From assembly GCA_024639625.1 (NCBI GenBank), contig JAHEIA010000052.1, forward strand, positions 1 to 10,868: DNA of 10,868 nt, given 5' to 3'. Below the pieces are notes generated by a model. That model was given only the letters and a program-made list of their open reading frames with translations. It searched no databases and was not told where the DNA came from. This DNA comes from Chromatiales bacterium (lineage in GTDB: Bacteria > Pseudomonadota > Gammaproteobacteria > Chromatiales > Chromatiaceae). The position numbers and the translations under genes were made by a program. Shown one piece after another: positions 1 through 7,882 of the stretch (its first letter is position 1; each line of letters opens with the position of its first letter).

Positions 1-21
1 CACCGCCGAATTGAACACTAA
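1..21 (+). CDS. possible 3' end of oadG (oxaloacetate decarboxylase gamma subunit), partial
   Basis: In frame 1 the window opens with six codons reading HRRIEH and then a TAA stop at 19-21. OadG is a small membrane subunit that usually lies just upstream of oadA, and its family often ends in a short basic tail with an HRR- or HRK-like run. The position and the basic tail fit, but six residues cannot prove identity. Frame 2 is also open from the window start to a TGA at 80-82, so the upstream gene could instead end there. The call rests mainly on the usual oadGAB order. Confidence 0.25.
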   Translation, partial: HRRIEH

Positions 22-78
22 CAACCAACCGATGCCGTGCACCAAGTGCTCGGCCTTAACGACGGCAAAAAGATCTCC

Positions 79-1878
79 ATGAGCGAACACAATCCGTTAG
101 GCATCACCGAACTCGTTTTGCGCGATGCCCACCAATCCCTGTTTGCGACACGCATGCGGATCGAAGACATGCTGCCTATCGCGTCGAAGCTGGATAAAGT
201 CGGTTTCTGGTCGCTTGAGACCTGGGGCGGTGCAACCTTTGACGCCTGTATCCGGTTCCTTGGCGAGGATCCCTGGGAACGTCTGCGGACACTCAAGCAG
301 GCAATGCCCAACACGCCGCAGCAGATGCTCCTGCGCGGGCAGAACATCCTGGGTTACCGGCATTACGCGGACGACGTAGTGCAGGTTTTCGTCGACCGAG
401 CCGCGGAGAACGGGATCGACGTGTTCCGCATCTTCGACGCGATGAACGACCTGCGGAACCTGGAAACGGCGATCAAGGCGGCGCTCGCTACCGGAAAGCA
501 TGCCCAGGGCGCCATGTCTTACACGGTTAGCCCGGTGCACGACTTGGATTACTGGCTTGATATGGGCCGGCGACTCGAGGACATGGGCAGCAATTCCATC
601 TGCATCAAGGATATGGCCGGCCTGCTGAAGCCCTATGTGGCGCAGGAGTTGATCGCCGGCTTGAAGCAATCTTGCGCAATTCCGATCGCCATGCACTGCC
701 ATGCCACCACGGGCATGAGCGCTGCGACCGCGCTGCGGGCGGCGGAGGCGGGGGTCGACATGATCGACACTGCTATCTCTTCGATGAGCATGACCTACGG
801 GCATACTCCCACCGAGTCCGTGGTCGCCATTCTCCAGGGGACCGAACGAGACACCGGTCTCGATCTGAAACTCCTGGAAGAAATCGCCGCCTACTTCCGT
901 GGAGTGCGCAAGAAGTACGCGAAATTCGAAGGTTCGCTGCGCGGGGTCGATTCGCGCATCCTGGTCGCCCAGGTCCCTGGCGGGATGCTCACCAACATGG
1001 AGAATCAATTGCGCGAGCAGGGAGCAACCGCCCGGCTCGACGAGGTGTTGGCCGAGATTCCCAAGGTGCGCGAAGATCTGGGCTTCATCCCTCTGGTGAC
1101 CCCCACTTCGCAGATCGTCGGCACCCAAGCGGTACTCAACGTGCTCGCAGGCGAGCGCTACAAGGTGATCGCCAAGGAGACCGCAGGTGTATTGCGCGGT
1201 GAGTACGGCGCCACGCCGGCGCCGGTACACGAAGGACTCCAGGCAAAGGTCCTGGAACCCGGGGCAGAGCCGATCACCTGTCGTCCGGCGGACCTATTGG
1301 ACCCGGAAATGGACAAGATCCGTGCGGAATTCGAGGCGCTGGCCAAGGAAAACAACATCGATGTAGCGCAGGATCGAGTCGACGACGCACTCACCTACGC
1401 GCTGTTTCCGCAGGTTGGCTTGAAGTTCCTGCAGAACCGTCACGATCCCACCGCTTTCGAACCCGTGCCGGGACAGGAGGCGGAATCCGCACAAGCGAAA
1501 GCCGCGCCCGCAGCCGCACCGGTCGCGGCACCCGCGGTGAGCGGCCCGGAAGCCTATCGGGTGGAGGTCAACGGTAAGGTCTACGATGTCCGGGTTTCGC
1601 CCTCCGGTGAGGTGCAGAGCACGCCTGCCGCGCCCTCCGTGGCGGCGGCGCCCAGCGTGGGCGAGGCACAGCTAGTGCCATCCCCACTTACCGGAAACAT
1701 TTGTCAGATCAAGATCAAACTCGGTGACGCGTTAGCCGCCGGCGACGTGATCCTGGTGCTCGAAGCGATGAAGATGGAAACCGAGGTGCGTGCCCCCGAA
1801 GCGGGCACGGTGGCCTCGATCGAGGTCAAGGAAGGCGACGCCGTGCACGTAGGTGATACCTTGATCACGCTCGCGTAA
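79..1878 (+). CDS. oadA: Na+-pumping oxaloacetate decarboxylase, alpha subunit (biotin carboxyltransferase)
   Basis: OadA is the soluble catalytic subunit of the Na+-translocating oxaloacetate decarboxylase. It moves the carboxyl group from oxaloacetate to its own biotin, releasing pyruvate, and passes carboxybiotin to OadB at the inner membrane. The 599-residue protein has an N-terminal TIM-barrel carboxyltransferase domain with [14 protein letters not shown] (metal ligand Asp16), CIKDMAG (Lys177) and MHCHATTG (His206, His208). A conserved carboxylase domain, an Ala/Pro-rich linker (about 475-540) and a C-terminal biotinyl domain with EAMKMETEV follow; the biotinylated lysine is Lys565, about 35 residues from the end as usual. 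I chose ATG at 79 because family members begin close to the LGIT-LRDAHQ motif. A GTG at 37 would add 14 atypical residues. Neither start has a good Shine-Dalgarno. PycB of pyruvate carboxylase is similar, but oadB next door decides the call. Confidence 0.95.
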   Translation: MSEHNPLGITELVLRDAHQSLFATRMRIEDMLPIASKLDKVGFWSLETWGGATFDACIRFLGEDPWERLRTLKQAMPNTPQQMLLRGQNILGYRHYADDVVQVFVDRAAENGIDVFRIFDAMNDLRNLETAIKAALATGKHAQGAMSYTVSPVHDLDYWLDMGRRLEDMGSNSICIKDMAGLLKPYVAQELIAGLKQSCAIPIAMHCHATTGMSAATALRAAEAGVDMIDTAISSMSMTYGHTPTESVVAILQGTERDTGLDLKLLEEIAAYFRGVRKKYAKFEGSLRGVDSRILVAQVPGGMLTNMENQLREQGATARLDEVLAEIPKVREDLGFIPLVTPTSQIVGTQAVLNVLAGERYKVIAKETAGVLRGEYGATPAPVHEGLQAKVLEPGAEPITCRPADLLDPEMDKIRAEFEALAKENNIDVAQDRVDDALTYALFPQVGLKFLQNRHDPTAFEPVPGQEAESAQAKAAPAAAPVAAPAVSGPEAYRVEVNGKVYDVRVSPSGEVQSTPAAPSVAAAPSVGEAQLVPSPLTGNICQIKIKLGDALAAGDVILVLEAMKMETEVRAPEAGTVASIEVKEGDAVHVGDTLITLA

Positions 1879-1889
1879 GCGGTTCGCCC

Positions 1890-3026
1890 ATGGAAATCGG
1901 GATTACGCAACTCTGGCAATCCATGGGGATTGCCCAACTCACCTGGGGCCAGGTGCTGATGATGGGCGTCGGGTGTGTGCTCATCTACCTGGCGATTGCG
2001 CGCAAGTTCGAACCCCTGCTGCTGTTGCCCATCGGGTTTGGCGCCATACTCAGTAATATCCCGATCGCCGGTATCGCCGGCGATCAAGGCCTGCTGGGGT
2101 ACATCTACCATGTGGGGATCGAGACCGGGGTATTCCCCCTGCTGATCTTCATGGGGGTAGGGGCACTCACCGATTTCGGTGCCCTCATCGCGATGCCTTA
2201 CACCTTGATCCTCGGAGCGGCAGCCCAATTCGGGATCTTTGTGACCCTGCTTGGGGCCTTGGCCCTAAACTACCTTCCAGGGTTTGATTTTACGCTTGCG
2301 GACGCCTCGGCCATCGCCATTATCGGCGGCGCCGACGGGCCTACCGCGATCTTCCTGGCCTCCCGTCTGGCGCCGGATCTACTCGGTGCCATCGCCGTGG
2401 CGGCCTATTCGTACATGGCCCTGGTACCCATCATCCAGCCGCCGATCATGCGCCTCCTGACCACGGAAACGGAGCGCCGCGTGGTGATGCGGCAACTGCG
2501 TCCGGTGAGCCGGCTGGAGAAGATCCTGTTCCCGTTCACCGTGCTGCTCTTGTGCATTCTGTTCCTGCCGACCGCCGCTCCGCTGATCGGCATGCTGACC
2601 TTCGGCAATCTGCTGCGCGAGAGTGGAGTGGTCGAACGCCTGAGCCGAGCGGCGCAGAACGAAATCATCAATGTCGTCACCATATTTCTCGGCCTTGCGG
2701 TCGGTTCGAAGCTTTCGGCGGACCGATTTCTGACTCTGGAGACACTGGGGATCCTTGCCCTTGGGGCGTTCGCCTTCTGCATCGGCACCGCAGCCGGAGT
2801 GCTTATGGGGAAGGTCCTGTATCGTCTCAGCAATGGGCAGGTCAATCCGCTGATCGGAGCGGCCGGCGTTTCCGCGGTGCCGATGGCGGCACGAGTGGTC
2901 AACCGGGTGGGTCTGGAGGCCGACCACCACAATTTCTTGCTGATGCATGCCATGGGACCGAACGTGGCGGGAGTGATCGGTTCGGCCATTGCGGCGGGCG
3001 TGCTGCTCGCTGTGGTAGGGCAGTGA
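1890..3026 (+). CDS. oadB: Na+-pumping oxaloacetate decarboxylase, beta subunit (membrane carboxybiotin decarboxylase)
   Basis: OadB is the polytopic inner-membrane subunit that decarboxylates carboxybiotin on OadA and couples this to Na+ export. The 378-residue protein is hydrophobic throughout. It carries the family motif [10 protein letters not shown] with Asp149, matching the essential Asp203 of Klebsiella OadB. It also has [17 protein letters not shown], where Asn319, Gly323, Ser328 and Arg335 match the known Asn373, Gly377, Ser382 and Arg389. All these sites are shifted by exactly 54. As I recall the enteric proteins, the shift comes from a loop of about 55 residues after the SNIP motif that is absent here, so this is the compact form shared with related GcdB/MmdB subunits. 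The gene starts 11 bases after oadA and is surely co-transcribed with it. The C-terminal [18 protein letters not shown] block is intact. Confidence 0.95.
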   Translation: MEIGITQLWQSMGIAQLTWGQVLMMGVGCVLIYLAIARKFEPLLLLPIGFGAILSNIPIAGIAGDQGLLGYIYHVGIETGVFPLLIFMGVGALTDFGALIAMPYTLILGAAAQFGIFVTLLGALALNYLPGFDFTLADASAIAIIGGADGPTAIFLASRLAPDLLGAIAVAAYSYMALVPIIQPPIMRLLTTETERRVVMRQLRPVSRLEKILFPFTVLLLCILFLPTAAPLIGMLTFGNLLRESGVVERLSRAAQNEIINVVTIFLGLAVGSKLSADRFLTLETLGILALGAFAFCIGTAAGVLMGKVLYRLSNGQVNPLIGAAGVSAVPMAARVVNRVGLEADHHNFLLMHAMGPNVAGVIGSAIAAGVLLAVVGQ

Positions 3027-3109
3027 GTTGCCGCTGTTCCGCGGGCTGTCCGCCGGGCTGCCTTCCGAGTCTTGCCGGGAGGCGGGCTAACCTCGCAAAT
3101 CGGTCAGCA

Positions 3110-3137
3110 TAACCCCCCGAGCAGGTTAGTATTTTTT
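3110..3137 (+). terminator. weak candidate terminator after oadB
   Basis: TAACC at 3110-3114 can pair with GGTTA at 3124-3128 around a 9-base loop, followed by GTA and six T (3132-3137). The stem is only 5 bp. The T-run also runs into the -35 box of the yceD promoter, so the T-run may exist for the promoter rather than for termination. A separate GC-rich hairpin (3058-3066 with 3077-3085, two G-U pairs) has no T-tract. Termination of the oad transcript here is plausible but poorly supported. Confidence 0.25.
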
Positions 3138-3164
3138 GACAGGCTCGGCACGCCATACTATTAT
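3136..3164 (+). promoter_or_regulatory. sigma70-type promoter for yceD and the fatty-acid cluster
   Basis: A perfect -35 box TTGACA (3136-3141) and a -10 box TATTAT (3159-3164, 5 of 6 to consensus) are separated by the optimal 17 bases. Transcription should start about seven bases after the -10, near 3170-3173, while the yceD ATG is at 3174. The mRNA would therefore have a 5' leader of only about 0-5 bases and no Shine-Dalgarno. This is the strongest promoter-like sequence in the window. Confidence 0.8.
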
Positions 3165-3173
3165 CGCGCGTTT

Positions 3174-3686
3174 ATGTCGCAGCACCTGCCGAACCTGGCC
3201 GATCCGTGGCGGCTCGCCGACCTCGGTAGACGTTTCGCCGGGCGTATCCGCATCGAGCAATTTCCGCGCTTGGCTCAGCTGCTGGCGGGGCCGAGCGGGG
3301 AAGCAACCTACGAGTTGGAGTTCTTCACGGATGAGCGAGGTTATTCCTGCATCGCGGGCAAGCTGGCGGCGGACCTCAGTGTGGAATGCCAGCGCTGCCT
3401 CGGGCCAATGGCCTACCCGGTACGCAGCGAGTTTGCGCTGGCCTTGGTGCGCAGTATCGCGGAGATCGAGCGCCTGCCGGACCGCTACGACCCCTTGCTG
3501 GTTGACGACACGGACATCATCCATCCGCAGGATGTGATCGAGGACGAACTCCTTTTGGCATTGCCGCAGGTGGCGATGCACGATACCGAGCAGTGCGCCG
3601 CAGTGTCGGGTTCCCCGCAAGCGGACCGGGTCTCGACACAAACGAAGAGCCCGTTCGCAGTGCTCGCGGAACTGAAGAAAAAATGA
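3174..3686 (+). CDS. yceD: YceD / DUF177 family protein (23S rRNA accumulation protein)
   Basis: This is the DUF177 protein that precedes rpmF in most bacteria. In E. coli and plants, members are needed for normal 23S rRNA accumulation, but the molecular activity is not well defined. The 170-residue product (E. coli about 173) has the family's ECQRCL motif (Cys72, Cys75), the acidic EDELLLALP block (residues 123-131), an MHDTEQC segment near the end and the typical C-terminal PFAVLAELKKK. I chose ATG at 3174 because its N-terminus matches the family. The open frame continues upstream to 3072, but that extension crosses the promoter and is not family-like. The gene has no Shine-Dalgarno and appears to be almost leaderless. 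It lies 38 bases before rpmF and heads the cluster. Confidence 0.93.
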   Translation: MSQHLPNLADPWRLADLGRRFAGRIRIEQFPRLAQLLAGPSGEATYELEFFTDERGYSCIAGKLAADLSVECQRCLGPMAYPVRSEFALALVRSIAEIERLPDRYDPLLVDDTDIIHPQDVIEDELLLALPQVAMHDTEQCAAVSGSPQADRVSTQTKSPFAVLAELKKK

Positions 3687-3724
3687 AACTGGATTCGCAT
3701 ACTGACTGAATCAGGAGAATCGTT

Positions 3725-3904
3725 ATGGCTGTTCAGAAAAATCGGAAATCCCCGTCGCGGCGCGGCAAGCGCCGCTCTCACGATGCGCTTAGCGCGCAGA
3801 CGCTCTCGATCGACCCGACCAGCGGAGAAACCCATCTGCGACATCATATGACGGCCGACGGATTTTACCGGGGCCGCAAGGTGACGACCGAAGAGACCGA
3901 ATAG
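3725..3904 (+). CDS. rpmF: 50S ribosomal protein L32
   Basis: This 59-residue protein begins [20 protein letters not shown] and contains [17 protein letters not shown], the hallmark blocks of bacterial L32, a small basic protein of the large ribosomal subunit. E. coli L32 is 57 residues. No cysteine is present, so this is the zinc-independent type without the four-Cys motif. A clear Shine-Dalgarno AGGAGA (3713-3718) lies six bases before the ATG. The gene sits between yceD and plsX, as in E. coli, where ribosome and membrane-lipid genes share transcripts. It is easily missed because of its size. Confidence 0.97.
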   Translation: MAVQKNRKSPSRRGKRRSHDALSAQTLSIDPTSGETHLRHHMTADGFYRGRKVTTEETE

Positions 3905-3983
3905 ACGTCGCCCCTGCGCAGCCCCTTTCCTTGCCCAGCCAAGACTCGCCGATGACGCGCACCGCGCAGCGCCGTTGTTGCCG

Positions 3984-5006
3984 GTGAAGCGGCCGATCAC
4001 CATCGCGCTCGACGCCATGGGAGGAGACTTCGGCCCCCAAGTCGTGGTGCCAGCCGCCTTGGATTATCTGAAGCGCGACCCGGAAGTGGCGCTCATCCTG
4101 GTTGGCCGTGAAGAAAGCATACGCCAGTATCTACCGGGGTCGGGCGGCGGAGATCGGCTGGGCGTTCGTGCTGCCTCGCAGGAGGTGGCGATGGACGAGT
4201 TGCCCTCCCGAGCCCTGCGCGGGAAGAAGGATTCGTCGCTGCGGGTTGCCATCGATCTGGTGAAGTCCGGCGACGCCGACGCCTGTGTCAGTGCGGGCAA
4301 TACGGGAGCGCTGATGGCGATCGCGCGCTTCGTATTGAAGACCCTTCCGCACGTGGATCGTCCGGCGATCATGACTGCGATCCCGTCACTACGCGGGCAT
4401 ACCCATATGCTCGATCTAGGGGCCAACATCGACTGCGCGGCGGAGCATCTGTTCCAGTTTGCGGTTATGGGCAGCGAGATGGCTTCCGCGGTTGACGGAA
4501 CCGCGCGCCCGAGTATCGGCTTGCTCAACATCGGTCAGGAAGAGATAAAAGGCAACGAGCAAGTCAAGAAGGCGCATGACCTGCTGAGCGCCAGTGATCT
4601 GAATTACTTCGGTTATGTCGAGGGTGATGACATTTACAAGGGAAGTGTGGATGTGGTGGTCTGCGATGGCTTCGTCGGCAACGTGGCACTGAAGAGCAGC
4701 GAAGGCGTGGCGAAGTTGTTGAGCCATGCCCTGCGGCAGGAATTTCAGCGCAACTGGTGGGCGAAGCTCGCCGGGCTGATCTCTCTCCCGGTGCTGCGGG
4801 GGTTTCGCCGCGCCTTCGATCCGCGGCGTTACAACGGGGCCGGGCTGCTCGGGCTACGCGGCATCGTGGTGAAGAGCCATGGCGGCGCGGACGTGCTGGC
4901 TTTCGAAAACGCGATCGGTATCGCGAAGAAGTCGATCCGGACCGACGTGCAAAATCGAATCGCGAGACAGGTCGCGGCGCATCTCGAAAAAAGGGCTACC
5001 GCGTGA
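3984..5006 (+). CDS. plsX: phosphate acyltransferase PlsX
   Basis: PlsX converts acyl-ACP and phosphate to acyl-phosphate, the donor PlsY uses to acylate glycerol-3-phosphate. It is a peripheral membrane enzyme linking fatty-acid to phospholipid synthesis. Family motifs are intact: [10 protein letters not shown] at the N-terminus, [41 protein letters not shown] and [11 protein letters not shown]. From GTG at 3984 the protein has 340 residues and begins [15 protein letters not shown], aligning well with E. coli MTRLTLALDVMGGD. TTG codons at 3975 and 3978 are alternative starts. None has a recognisable Shine-Dalgarno. A mini-ORF (ATG 3952) ends in a TGA overlapping the GTG. The gene follows rpmF by about 79 bases, and its stop overlaps the fabH start. 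Confidence 0.95.
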   Translation: MKRPITIALDAMGGDFGPQVVVPAALDYLKRDPEVALILVGREESIRQYLPGSGGGDRLGVRAASQEVAMDELPSRALRGKKDSSLRVAIDLVKSGDADACVSAGNTGALMAIARFVLKTLPHVDRPAIMTAIPSLRGHTHMLDLGANIDCAAEHLFQFAVMGSEMASAVDGTARPSIGLLNIGQEEIKGNEQVKKAHDLLSASDLNYFGYVEGDDIYKGSVDVVVCDGFVGNVALKSSEGVAKLLSHALRQEFQRNWWAKLAGLISLPVLRGFRRAFDPRRYNGAGLLGLRGIVVKSHGGADVLAFENAIGIAKKSIRTDVQNRIARQVAAHLEKRATA

Positions 5007-5971
5007 ACTATTCCCGCATCGCCGGCACCGGCAGCTACCTACCCGCGAAGGTGCTGACCAATCGTGACCTGGAGAAGATGGTCGACACCTCGGATCAGTG
5101 GATCAGGGAACGCACCGGCATCGAAAAGCGGCACATCGCCGCCGCGGACGAAACCACCTGCGACCTTGCGGAGCCCGCAGCGCGCCGCGCGCTGCAGGCG
5201 GCGAAAGTCGACAGCGGGGAGATCGACCTCATCATCGTCGCTACGACGACACCGGATCAGGTGTTCCCCAGCACCGCTTGTTTGTTACAGCAGCGGCTGG
5301 ACATCCACGGATGCCCTGCGTTCGATGTCCAGGCCGTATGCACCGGGTTCGTTTATGCCGTCGCGGTCGCGGACAATTTCATTCGCACGGGCAGTGCGCG
5401 ATGCGCATTAGTGGTGGGTGCGGAGACCTTTTCCCGGATCGTTGACTGGAGCGACCGCGGCACCTCGGTCTTGTTCGGCGACGGTGCCGGGGCGGTGGTG
5501 CTCAAAGCGAGCAAGGAACCGGGGATCATATCCACTCATTTGCACGCCGACGGCGCTTACGAGAGTCTGCTGCGGGTGCCTGCGGGTGTCTCCAAGGGCT
5601 ATGATCTTGTGCAAGAGGGGGGCGCCTACACCGAAATGCGCGGCAACGAGGTGTTTCGCATGGCGGTCACCACCTTGGGTCGGATCGTCGACGAGACGCT
5701 GCAGGCGAACGGGTTGCAAAAAACGGACATCGACTGGTTGATCCCTCATCAGGCCAATATCCGAATCATCCAAGCGACCGCGCGCAAGTTGCGTATGCCG
5801 ATGGAGCGCGTGGTCGTTACCGTTTCGGAGCACGGCAATACATCCGCCGCTTCGGTGCCTTTGGCGCTCGACGTGGCCGTGCGTGACGGGCGCATTCAGC
5901 GCGGCGAGACCCTATTGATGGAGGCCTTCGGCGGGGGGTTCACCTGGGGTTCCGTGCTGCTGAAGTATTGA
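5003..5971 (+). CDS. fabH: 3-oxoacyl-ACP synthase III (KAS III)
   Basis: FabH starts type II fatty-acid synthesis by condensing acetyl-CoA (or a short acyl-CoA) with malonyl-ACP to give acetoacetyl-ACP in the cytoplasm. The 322-residue protein (E. coli 317) has the thiolase fold signatures and a full Cys-His-Asn triad: Cys113 in AVCTGFVYA, His249 in PHQANIRI and Asn279 in EHGNTSAAS, corresponding to Cys112, His244 and Asn274 of E. coli. [12 protein letters not shown] is the usual N-terminal block. I chose GTG at 5003 because it gives the family N-terminus and overlaps the plsX stop as GTGA (5003-5006), a layout typical of translational coupling. AAGGG at 4991-4995 is a modest Shine-Dalgarno. 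The open frame extends to 4757 inside plsX, but that extension is not family-like. Confidence 0.96.
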   Translation: MNYSRIAGTGSYLPAKVLTNRDLEKMVDTSDQWIRERTGIEKRHIAAADETTCDLAEPAARRALQAAKVDSGEIDLIIVATTTPDQVFPSTACLLQQRLDIHGCPAFDVQAVCTGFVYAVAVADNFIRTGSARCALVVGAETFSRIVDWSDRGTSVLFGDGAGAVVLKASKEPGIISTHLHADGAYESLLRVPAGVSKGYDLVQEGGAYTEMRGNEVFRMAVTTLGRIVDETLQANGLQKTDIDWLIPHQANIRIIQATARKLRMPMERVVVTVSEHGNTSAASVPLALDVAVRDGRIQRGETLLMEAFGGGFTWGSVLLKY

Positions 5972-6026
5972 TCCGCTGGCCGTGGGCGGGTAAGCGGGCA
6001 ACAGAACATGAAAGAGCAGGCATCCG

Positions 6027-6980
6027 ATGGAGACTACTGATTTCGCTTTTGTCTTTCCCGGACAGGGATCCCAAGCCGTGGGTATGCTCGCCGATTTGGC
6101 GCAGGCGTTCCCTCAAGTGGCGGAAACTTTCGCCCAGGCCTCGGAGCGCTTGGGGTTCGATCTGTGGCGTCTGGTCGAGAACGGCCCGGCGGACGACCTC
6201 AACCAAACCCGGAACACCCAGCCTGCGATGCTTTGCGCGGGGGTCGCGACCTGGCGCGTCTGGAAGGCGTTGGGAGGCCCCGAACCGCAATCGATGGCCG
6301 GACACAGCCTGGGTGAATACAGTGCGCTGGTGTGCGCCGATGCCCTGGATTTCTCCGCTGCCGTTGTCTTGGTCGCCGAGAGAGGCCGCTTGATGCAGCA
6401 GGCAGTGCCCGAAGGCAGCGGAGCGATGGCCGCGATCCTCGGGCTGGACGATGCGAAGGTCGAAGAATTATGCGCCGAGGCGGCGGGCTCGCAAGTGGTC
6501 GCGGCGGCGAATTATAATTCCCCCGGGCAGGTCGTGGTCGCCGGCGATCGTGCCGCCGTGACGCGGATGATCGAACTGGCGAAGGCGGCGGGCGCGAAAC
6601 GGGCACTGCCTCTTCCGGTCAGCGTGCCTTCCCATTGCGCCCTCATGAAACCGGCTGCGCAGGAACTTCGTCAGCGGCTTGCGACGGTAGAGATCCGGCT
6701 GCCTCGCATCCCGGTCGTGCACAATGTCAACGTCGCCCCAGGCGAGGACGCGGAAGATATGCGCGAGCTGTTGGAGCGCCAACTATATAACCCGGTGCGC
6801 TGGGTGGAAACGGTACAAAGCATGCGTGCCCAAAGCGTTCAGACGATCGTCGAATGCGGTCCCGGCAAGGTCTTGAGCGGGCTAAATAAGCGGATCGACC
6901 GGGGGATCGAGAGCCTTGCCCTGTTCGACCGAGAGAGCATGAACAAGACCCTGGAGGCGTTACAACATGCTGGAGAATGA
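6027..6980 (+). CDS. fabD: malonyl-CoA:ACP transacylase
   Basis: FabD transfers malonyl from CoA to the phosphopantetheine of AcpP, supplying the extender for FabH and FabF. The 317-residue protein begins METTDFAFVFPGQGSQ, the standard N-terminal motif that holds the oxyanion-hole Gln13. It has the nucleophile Ser94 in GHSLGEYSAL, the malonyl-binding Arg119 in AERGRLM and the catalytic His203 in VPSHCALM (E. coli Ser92, Arg117, His201). The C-terminal ECGPGKVLSGL block is present. The gene lies 55 bases after fabH, with AGCAGG (6015-6020) as a weak ribosome-binding site. Its last 14 bases overlap fabG, so the two are likely translationally linked. Confidence 0.96.
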   Translation: METTDFAFVFPGQGSQAVGMLADLAQAFPQVAETFAQASERLGFDLWRLVENGPADDLNQTRNTQPAMLCAGVATWRVWKALGGPEPQSMAGHSLGEYSALVCADALDFSAAVVLVAERGRLMQQAVPEGSGAMAAILGLDDAKVEELCAEAAGSQVVAAANYNSPGQVVVAGDRAAVTRMIELAKAAGAKRALPLPVSVPSHCALMKPAAQELRQRLATVEIRLPRIPVVHNVNVAPGEDAEDMRELLERQLYNPVRWVETVQSMRAQSVQTIVECGPGKVLSGLNKRIDRGIESLALFDRESMNKTLEALQHAGE

Positions 6981-7707
6981 GGTTGCCCTGGTAACCGGGG
7001 CGAGTCGGGGGATTGGCGCCGCGATCGCCGATGCCCTGGGCCGGGAAGGCGCAGTGGTGGTGGGTACGGCGACCAGCGAGAAAGGGAGCGCCGCGATCAG
7101 CGAGCGCTTGCGCGGTGCCGCCGTCGAGGGCAGCGGTATGGTGCTGAATGTCACCGATCGGGAGGGCATCGACCGGTTGGTCAAGCAGGTCGCCGAGCAG
7201 TTCGGTGCGCCGACCATCCTGGTCAACAATGCCGGCATCACGCGCGACAATCTCCTCATGCGAATGAAGGACGAGGAATGGGAGCGTATTATCGACACCG
7301 ATCTCGGCTCGATCTTCCGCGTGACCAGGGCCTGTCTGCGAGGCATGATGAAATTGCGCAGGGGGCGTGTCATCAACATCGCATCGGTCGTTGGTTCTAC
7401 CGGCAATCCGGGTCAGTGCAATTACGCGGCGGCCAAAGCGGGGATCTTGGGCTTTACCAAATCATTGGCGCAAGAGGTGGGCTCACGCGGCATTACGGTC
7501 AACGCGGTCGCGCCCGGTTTCATCGACACCGATATGACCCGCGACTTGCCGGATGATCAGCGCGCTGCCCTGCTCGGGCGCATCCCGCTGAACCGGCTGG
7601 GCAACGTCGACGAGATCGCCAGCGCGGTTGTCTATCTGGCCTCCCGCGGCGCCGGGTATATCACCGGTGAAACCTTGCACGTCAATGGTGGGATGTATAT
7701 GGCGTAA
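6967..7707 (+). CDS. fabG: 3-oxoacyl-ACP reductase FabG (SDR family)
   Basis: FabG reduces beta-ketoacyl-ACP to (R)-3-hydroxyacyl-ACP with NADPH. The 246-residue protein (E. coli 244) has the SDR cofactor motif TGASRGIG (10-17), NNAG (87-90) and the catalytic Ser140, Tyr153 and Lys157 in ASVVGS and NYAAAKAG. It ends in the usual YITGETLHVNGGMYM. One oddity: the fourth member of the SDR tetrad, Asn110 in the E. coli TNL motif, is Asp112 here (TDL, codon GAT at 7300-7302). The start at 6967 lies inside fabD, giving a 14-base overlap. It is served by GGAGG (6953-6957), nine bases upstream and itself within fabD. Everything else points to the housekeeping FabG. Confidence 0.95.
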   Translation: MLENEVALVTGASRGIGAAIADALGREGAVVVGTATSEKGSAAISERLRGAAVEGSGMVLNVTDREGIDRLVKQVAEQFGAPTILVNNAGITRDNLLMRMKDEEWERIIDTDLGSIFRVTRACLRGMMKLRRGRVINIASVVGSTGNPGQCNYAAAKAGILGFTKSLAQEVGSRGITVNAVAPGFIDTDMTRDLPDDQRAALLGRIPLNRLGNVDEIASAVVYLASRGAGYITGETLHVNGGMYMA

Positions 7708-7724
7708 AGCCTGTCAACACGATG

Positions 7725-7773
7725 CGGTGGATATCCGGCCGGGTAAGTCCTTGGCGGAAAGCCCCGGTGGATA
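7725..7773 (+). repeat. pair of 9-base direct repeats between fabG and acpP
   Basis: CGGTGGATA occurs at 7725-7733 and again at 7765-7773, exactly 40 bases apart. A CCGGCCGG palindrome lies at 7735-7742, and TATCCGG recurs at 7732-7738 and 7803-7809. The rest of the 175-base gap holds only the acpP promoter and leader. The repeats could be chance in GC-rich DNA or binding sites for a regulator of acpP; the sequence alone does not tell. Confidence 0.3.
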
Positions 7774-7815
7774 GTTTCTCCCCTAGGTTGGGTAGTTCCT
7801 TTTATCCGGGCGGCA

Positions 7816-7828
7816 TTGTGACTACAAT
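7816..7828 (+). promoter_or_regulatory. candidate acpP promoter (-10 region)
   Basis: TACAAT (7823-7828) matches the sigma70 -10 consensus at 5 of 6 positions. It is preceded by TTGTGAC, giving a near-extended -10, though the TG is one base too far away. No good -35 lies at the normal 16-18 base spacing; a T-rich stretch (7800-7805) sits there instead. Transcription would begin near 7835, leaving a leader of about 48 bases that contains a 5-bp hairpin (GCAGC 7833-7837 with GCTGC 7846-7850). A separate acpP promoter in this gap is known in E. coli, which supports the call. Confidence 0.45.
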
Positions 7829-7882
7829 ACCGGCAGCATTGAGACGCTGCGGATCACGATAAAGAGAAACCGAGGAACGAAC

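Noticed and set aside
97..1230. Long minus-strand open frame (377 codons) opposite oadA
   Set aside because: It lies wholly antisense to a clearly conserved gene, its translation is rich in Arg, His and Gly as expected of a GC-rich shadow frame, and it shows no recognisable domain.
3058..3085. GC-rich hairpin after oadB considered as an intrinsic terminator
   Set aside because: The stem needs two G-U pairs and is followed by GGCTAACC with no T-tract.
3072..3173. Upstream extension of yceD starting at TTG 3072
   Set aside because: It spans the promoter and is not like the family N-terminus. ATG at 3174 aligns with known YceD proteins.
3905..3983. rpmF-plsX gap checked for a terminator or promoter
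   Set aside because: No stable stem with a T-tract and no convincing -35/-10 pair was seen; it is probably read through.
4757..5002. N-terminal extension of fabH inside plsX
   Set aside because: The extra 82 residues are an off-frame reading of plsX and unlike any FabH. The GTG at 5003 gives the expected N-terminus and a GTGA junction.
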